NCBI GenBank assembly: GCA_036172665.1
Contig: CM069875.1
Coordinates: forward strand, 23,839,806-23,903,805
Direction of reading: 5' to 3'
DNA: 64,000 nucleotides
Origin: Prosopocoilus inquinatus
Taxonomy: Eukaryota; Arthropoda; Insecta; Coleoptera; Lucanidae
Shown: piece after piece, positions 58,158 to 64,000 of the stretch
Layout: every line of letters starts with the position of its first letter
How positions within the stretch are numbered: the first letter of the stretch is position 1
The notes under the pieces: model-generated
Database searches by the model: none
What the model was told of the DNA's origin: nothing
The model's input: only the letters and a program-made list of their open reading frames with translations
Position numbers and translations under genes: made by a program

Positions 58158-59254
58158 CACTAGCCTGCGAAAAAATATTTTTTTTTGCGGATGAGATAAG
58201 ACTATATGCTCTTCAAAGATTTCAACATTATAAAAAAGAATCTGTTTTTTTCTATCACGTCAGGATTCCAAAAAAAATTAAACTTTTTAGAGGTTTTTGT
58301 TTACATTTTGTACGGTACTTGTACACTTTATTATCAGACATATAAAAAAATGTTAATTGCAAACGTTTTAGAGATTTACCTGAACCGCCAGAATATACTA
58401 AAAAAAAACAAGTGACGATTCGAAATGAGAAACTTTGTTATTCTAATTGAAGTCGATTTTTGCCCAATTTTAAAACTGTCCAGTAAAAGTTTTAAAAACT
58501 ATTTTCTTTGATATTTTAGATTAAAAATTCAGTAAATTTTCTCGAATTAACAAAAGTTCCTCCTTTTACTTCCAAAAATATACAGTCGCACCTCTTTAAT
58601 TCGAACCTCCACGAATCGAAGTTTTCTGTAAGTCGAAATTTAGTGATGCTCCTTGCAAATTATAAGTAACTGCTTTATATTTCTTTAACTGGAAATCTCT
58701 ATAACTCGTAATTTTCCGGTCCCTTGAAATTTGAGTTATGGAGGTTCGATTGTAGTTTGTCTATCAAAAGCCCTGGTCGGCTGTAGTGAATCCGTTTGTA
58801 GAAAACTCTCGGTTATAACCCTACTAAATACATACCTTGTTTTTATTTACCGGTTATAAGGAACTTTGGATATAGCAAACCTATTTTGGTGTTTTTTTGG
58901 GTTGAACCACAAATGTGGCAAAACTGTTAGAATCATTTAGACAACGTCTTTTAGTAACATTTACCTTATCATTAATTTTTTTCTCAATATTTGCTTAAAC
59001 AGGAACACACGGTATAGTACAAACTAATATTTTGTATAACATGAAAAACACTTAAGCACAAATTTGTCAATAATAACAAGGAAATGTGCAAACAAGTGAG
59101 TAACAGTTGGCTTATTGAAAATTATGGTTGAAAAACGTACTTTGAAATATTGTTATTTAAAAAAAAGTGGCGCGTGATGAAAAAATTATTATATTTTTCT
59201 TGAACTCAGGAACACCTAGTTTTATGTCATCCGCAAAACCTTCGCAGGCTAGTG
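58158..59254. mobile_element. non-autonomous DNA transposon, 1097 bp, TTA-flanked
   Basis: The ends CACTAGCCTGCGAA and TTCGCAGGCTAGTG are perfect 14-bp inverted copies. They are followed by further similarity (TTGCGGATGAGATAA versus the inverse of TTATGTCATCCGCAA). TTA lies on both sides (58155-58157 and 59255-59257), which suggests PIF/Harbinger-type targeting. No transposase domain was found. A second MITE is nested inside. Confidence 0.82.
58583..58752. repeat. pogo/Tigger-like MITE, 170 bp
   Basis: The left end CAGTCGCACCTCTTTAATTC and the right end GGAGGTTCGATTG resemble the CAGTCGAACCTC TIRs of pogo/Tigger elements. TA flanks both sides (58581-58582 and 58753-58754). It is nested in the TTA-flanked element. 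Confidence 0.72.
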
Positions 59255-59387
59255 TTATTAACAAGAGCTCAAGGAAAAAGTTTAATTAATTTTGACAGGT
59301 CCGGGTAATGTGATAATAAATCCTTCACTTTACCTATTCATCTTTCTCTTCGTCTCCGTTTAGCTTTCATTCCTTAACGCTTTAATT

Positions 59388-60010
59388 TAGCGTTTCCCAA
59401 ACTGAGGGGCGCGTAAATCTTCCAAAAGGGGCGCAGCAAAATAAACAAAACAAAATTGAACGCAAATTGCAAATAATTTATCAAGTTATCTTTCATATAC
59501 ATACAGTCGTGAGCAATACATTTTTGTCGTCATTGGCAAAGGTTGGCACTGAACTTGCATTTTATTAAAACTAAGGAGATTCGTGTCTTCATTTTTCCCT
59601 TAAATATTTAATTTTTTTGAAACTTTCATGGTAAAAAAATGAAGATTTCTAATTTCTAACAGAGTAATGACCAAAATTTACTATTCGCGAGTGTACTATA
59701 CCGTGAGTTTTTATTACTTTGAAGACATGGTGTAAATATTCCCATGTTCAGTTTCAGAAAAGAAATGTGTGAATGTATTTCAGGATATGCAAACAAGTTT
59801 CAATAAAACAAATGTGCTATTACTGTCAGTTATGAAATGTAAGGATGAAACTAAAATATTTAAAAAATACTATGAAAGCATTTCATAAATGTATAGCATC
59901 AGTGTTCAAGTTCGAGATTCGATGGTGAAGGGGTGGAGGGAGGGGGAGGGGCGTGAATCATAACAGAGCTCGAAAGTGGGTCGCGAAACCTAAAAGTTTG
60001 GAAAACGCTG
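59388..60010. mobile_element. non-autonomous hAT element, 623 bp
   Basis: The ends TAGCGTTTCCCAAACT and the inverse CAGCGTTTTCCAAACTTT form a hAT-type TIR. A perfect 8-bp duplication CTTTAATT flanks it (59380-59387 and 60011-60018). Subterminal GGGGCGCG and GGTCGCGAAACC text is typical of this group. It has a G-rich patch (GGAGGGAGGGGGAGGGG near 59936) and no transposase frame. Confidence 0.88.
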
Positions 60011-60018
60011 CTTTAATT

Positions 60019-61388
60019 AGTACCGTAGATCTTGCACTCCGTCTCAAAGCCATGTTTCTTTGCTAACCTTATTGTTAAATAAAATCAACGCGTAATATCA
60101 CTTTTTACATAAAAAGGTATTTATTTCATTGGTTGGTAAAGCCAGAAGACTTCTAGAAGAAGAGCCTTCATAGAATTGATTTTGAAACACCTGTGTTTTC
60201 CAAAGCTCTTCATTTGTTTTTCTTCGGTAGATATTTGTATAAATGGCAGCCCAAATATTTTTCATTCAAGTACTAACCGTATTTCGTCTCTTTTTCTATT
60301 TTGAATTCGGCGATTATAGAATTACAGAATTTCGTGTACGTACTTTCGGTTTGGTTAATATTTTACTTAATTTTTTTGTCTCCTGGAATTCTTTATTGAC
60401 TGCATCTGTTTTTCTTTAATTTCTCTTGTCTGCTTTTGTCAATTTTGCTAGGTAACTACAAAATATATGATACCTCAATTGGGGCAGTTTGTAGTGAAGG
60501 TGGAAGGTGACACAGTTCGGAATCAAAAAGAAACTTAAATTTTCGGAAAGTCAGAAGCAGAGTTCCCAATTAAGTTTTGCCTATCTTTAGACAAGTAATA
60601 ATAAGAAAGTAAAAGGGGCACAGAAAACACTAATGACAGAAATGACCAGGGCCCACTTGTTCCGCACGCAGTACGAAATTTTAGTGTTCGGACTGTGTTA
60701 GTCCCGACCAAAGTAATTTCTACGGAGACGTGCGAACACTTGGACGGAACTCTTTTCCCTCCCACACATTAGCAATTTAAATACGACGAAACCCCGGAGT
60801 AAACAGTACATTCGGTGCAAAAAGTGACATAACGTTTCGCGTTAATTTATTTCACGACCTTTTTCACAATGTTATAGAGAATGAAAATTCACTTGAACAG
60901 CTAATACTAGATGGTGTTCGGGAACATTGCCAGTTGACTACACCATGACTACATTTAAAGTAAGGAACCCTCGGCATCAGAGGCGAGAGCGGAAAAGAGG
61001 AAGAGGGTACACCTATTTGTTCATTTTATACCAAAGGAAGCTCCTCTGACTCATTTCACAAGTGTTGACACAAGACTGGGATGAACGGTGAAATTAGGTT
61101 TAAAAGACAAAAATTCAAACGGCGAACATACCATCTTCTTGACCCATGATCTTAATTAATCCTTTAACTTTAACTCCTCCAATTTACGACTATTTGTTAT
61201 GTGCTACATCTGCCATAATATTCTATTAAATTAGAGATGTGACTAAACTTAAAGTGCCTAGATTTTATTTTAATATAACTCAAATTTAACATATTTCCAT
61301 ATATTTTTATTAAATAAAATATACAGATGAAATCACTCCAAGTAGGCACAGAATTTAAATCGGCATCGTAAATCGTACTTACGCTCAC
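60019..61388. other. non-coding stretch
   Basis: No gene supported. The frame at 60535-60765 (minus) is in CG-richer sequence but shows no motif. Confidence 0.35.
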
Positions 61389-61452
61389 GCTGTAAGACTG
61401 CCTCGTAAGCTCTCGGGCGTGCCTACTTAATGTGATGGAATCGGTATATATA
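61389..61452 (+). repeat. dispersed repeat shared with 29213-29276
   Basis: CTGTAAGACTGCCTCGTAAG, GGGCGTGC and TACTTAATGTG align with the other copy. Confidence 0.5.
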
Positions 61453-61747
61453 CGTACAAACAGGTATTCGTTTCAAATTGAAAACATAGACTTTGTAAAT
61501 GCGGAAAGCAGTGTATGGACGGGAGAGACTTTTGTACGTTTTAGCCCCCTGCGGAGGCGCAGCGTTTTCCTTAATTAACACCTAAAGCTATAACTTTCAC
61601 ACTTTATTAATTCCATTCTTCAGTTAGTTCTACAAGAACAATAAAAATCGACGTTAAATAAAAATCGACAGTATTTTGTTGAACATTATAGTAACACCTG
61701 TTAACAAGGGAAATTTTAATGAATGGTTTCTCAATTTTTCACATAGT

Positions 61748-61830
61748 AATTATTTTTATTGTTTTAACATCCTTCTAAACGTATTTCCCGATCAGGAAAA
61801 GCTATAAAACACTAAAATACGCCTTTACCT
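61748..61830 (+). repeat. 83-bp direct repeat, copy 1
   Basis: It matches 62728-62810 with about four mismatches, including the exact block TTGTTTTAACATCCTTCTAA. The flanks are unrelated, so the duplicated segment has sharp edges. Confidence 0.88.
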
Positions 61831-62727
61831 GTGCTGAAACTCTGCATTAAAAATAGCCCATGGTTTGCTCATGTCCTGGCACACAATATACTAAGTACAT
61901 TATCGATTACACGGACATTAAAAGACAATTTACTAGCGCCTTAATTATCCGACCAGGATCTGCTCGTAAAAATGCCAGTTTCACGTTTAGGCGGGAATTA
62001 CATGACATTACCGAACATTATTACATAAACGCTCGCAACGAAAACAGTTCCTTGTACAAGATCATGTGACTTGTAATGTATGGCATTTAGGTTTCAGAAT
62101 AATGGAAAACGACGTGGACTTGCAAATCAGTTCATTAATTTCAAATACACTTGAGGGATATAATTTATATTTAAAAGCTACATACCACGTTATTTTTTGC
62201 TGCAAAGCTTACGGCAATTAAAGGAAAAACTAAGTATACCTGCGCAACACTCTTTCAAAACCAGCAAAGACGTATTTATTTCGATAACTAAACTACTTTG
62301 TACGTGTTAAGCTGATTATTGGGAATTATCAAGATAACGACTTATAAAAGGAAAGTTTGAAATTCACAAACTTTGTAATCCGAAAAACTAACGAATCAGA
62401 AAAGTTTCATCAATTCATTATAAAATTCTTCGAATCATCATCATAGATTTTATGGCATTTTAGACTCCTTTACTTCTTGCACGAGATTTCGTTCAATTTC
62501 TACAATAAATATGCGGAGCAAAAGGTCGGTTGGTTGGTGTACGAACATTGTTTGGAAGTAAAACACGTTCTATTTTTGCGACAATTTTGTATTCATTCTA
62601 ATTTTTGATGCAATGTATACTGTTAACAGTAAAACAACAAACAGTTTAACGATAACTTCCTTTATAAAGCAAAAAGATCAACTTTAAATGTTAAAGAGGA
62701 ACAAGTCTTTTAGAACCCACTCTATTA

Positions 62728-62810
62728 AATTATTTTTATTGTTTTAACATCCTTCTAAACGTATTTCCCGATCAGCCAAAGCTATAAAACACTAAAATGA
62801 GCCTTTACCT
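62728..62810 (+). repeat. 83-bp direct repeat, copy 2
   Basis: Partner of 61748-61830, exactly 980 bp downstream in the same orientation. Confidence 0.88.
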
Positions 62811-64000
62811 AGTCACTAGTTACTTAGTCTATCAAATTTAATTCAATTTTCATTCGCATGACATGGGTAGAGAAGCATCGCGATCAACGATTGCTTCACA
62901 TCACGTCAGGATCTAAGTGCACGGCGCGCGGCGCTGAATCGCGTTGAGTAGGAGTCAGTAATGCGTTCTTGAATTATTTGAGACTGTGATTATTGTTCAC
63001 GTATTACCCAAAGTGGAATATCTACTATGGTTAACTATGCTATCTACAATATATGATCTACATCCTTCACGAATAATTCTTTAATAAAAGAACTAATTAA
63101 TGTTTCATAAATATAAAATCAAGAGACCATTAAAAAAAAATTGATTGGTGCAATGTTGTTTAATCTTCAAAAGAAAAAAAGAAATAGAAGAATAAGGTGT
63201 TTTCGTTTACAAGTTTGTGAGGAATGACCTCTCACAAACAAATTGCGTTCGGCAATTTTATAACATGTTATAGAATGTTGTGTTGCTTTTTATTTACACT
63301 ATCAGTTCTCAGTGTCAAGTTAATTGCGATTTTACTTTCCGTGACCCGTTTTTCCCCGTCCACTAAGACGCACGTGATGTTGACATAACGTTTCTCTTAC
63401 TGCTCACTTTCTTCTATGTATATTAGAGAAAATAGATTAGAATAATTACAGCGGCCGGCGAGAACGTCCGTCTAATTCCAATTAAAGACGAAAAGGTTCG
63501 GAGCGAATTAATGAATGTCAGTTGAAATTATGCGGTTGAAAGTGGAAGTTTCTGATTTTTTCTTCGATCGCGTTTTAAAGCCAATTTAATACGCCCTCTT
63601 TTTTTTCAGTAAGTAGTTTACAATTTAAGTTACTTTCCTCGAATTTCATTATATACAACAATTAAATAATAAAATAAAAAATATTTAGATTTTATGGAAA
63701 TAAATCAAAGAACAAAGTATAGGGGTTGATGACCTAACACTTTCATTCTGATGCAAAAATATAGTCTATTTCATATAAATACATAAAGACTTTTTCTTTA
63801 GGACTATTAGAGGCGATGACAAATTTACTTATAAATTTCTTGAAAACTGATTGAGAAATAACAAATCAACCAATTAAAATATTAATTGTGATAGCCACTT
63901 CGAAACAAAAAGGATATCAAATATCATACCTGCCTTACACGTATAAAATTTTGAGATAATTTACTTTTAATTACTTTATCAGTTGTTTCTTTTGGCCATT
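62811..64000. other. non-coding end of window with a CG-richer patch
   Basis: No gene seen. The patches at 62870-62960 (GGCGCGCGGCGC near 62921) and 63300-63560 (CACGTG-type and TGCGGTT Runt-type words) could be regulatory. The rest is AT-rich. Confidence 0.25.

Noticed and set aside
61748..62810. LTR retrotransposon
   Set aside because: The direct repeats are only 83 bp, lack TG...CA ends, and no gag, pol, primer-binding site or polypurine tract lies between.
1..64000. CRISPR arrays, rRNA, bacterial operons, viral genes
   Set aside because: No regularly spaced repeats, no rRNA-like conserved text, and no recognisable viral or bacterial proteins were seen on either strand.

Overview
The window looks like a 64-kb stretch of gene-poor, AT-rich nuclear DNA from an arthropod, most probably an insect. 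I base this on base composition, many Tc1/mariner, hAT and PIF/Harbinger-type DNA transposons and their short non-autonomous relatives (MITEs), a tRNA-like SINE, and candidate introns of insect size. The order cannot be fixed from sequence alone. No bacterial features, CRISPR array, rRNA gene or canonical tRNA gene was seen. Reading frames at the 60-100 residue level are what chance gives at this AT content.

The only coding gene I can support firmly is an intact 351-residue Tc1/mariner-superfamily transposase at 21603-22658 (minus). It lies inside a complete element (21328-23083) with 73-bp terminal inverted repeats (TIRs), the outer 32 bp identical, and TA on both sides. Broken pieces of at least four other transposases occur: a PIF/Harbinger N-terminus at 17.7 kb, and Tc1/mariner-like C-termini at 21.1, 37.7, 56.3 and 57.8 kb.

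Layout. 1-9 kb: MITEs of one family (one carrying a SINE) and otherwise featureless DNA. 9-20 kb: nested transposons (a hAT inside a mariner-type MITE), a long inverted repeat at 13.1-13.7 kb, a Harbinger deletion derivative, and an element with tRNA-like modules in both arms. 20-24 kb: the intact transposon, next to an older relic. 24-32 kb: MITEs, tandem duplications and a near-perfect palindrome. 32-33.6 kb: a CG-rich island with four CCAAT boxes and a candidate two-exon transcript, the best candidate for a host promoter. 33-45 kb: mostly unannotatable, with two MITEs, a foldback and a cluster of kappa-B-like palindromes. 45.2-45.4 kb: two adjacent microRNA-precursor-like hairpins. 46-54 kb: a large foldback, nested insertions and three MITEs joined end to end. 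54-64 kb: weak candidate exons, a Harbinger-like element with a nested pogo-like MITE, a hAT derivative and an 83-bp local duplication.

Several CG-richer, motif-dense islands look like enhancer-type sequence. The window may therefore be a large intron or an intergenic region beside a regulated host gene, but no host protein is recognisable here and no interacting gene set can be described.
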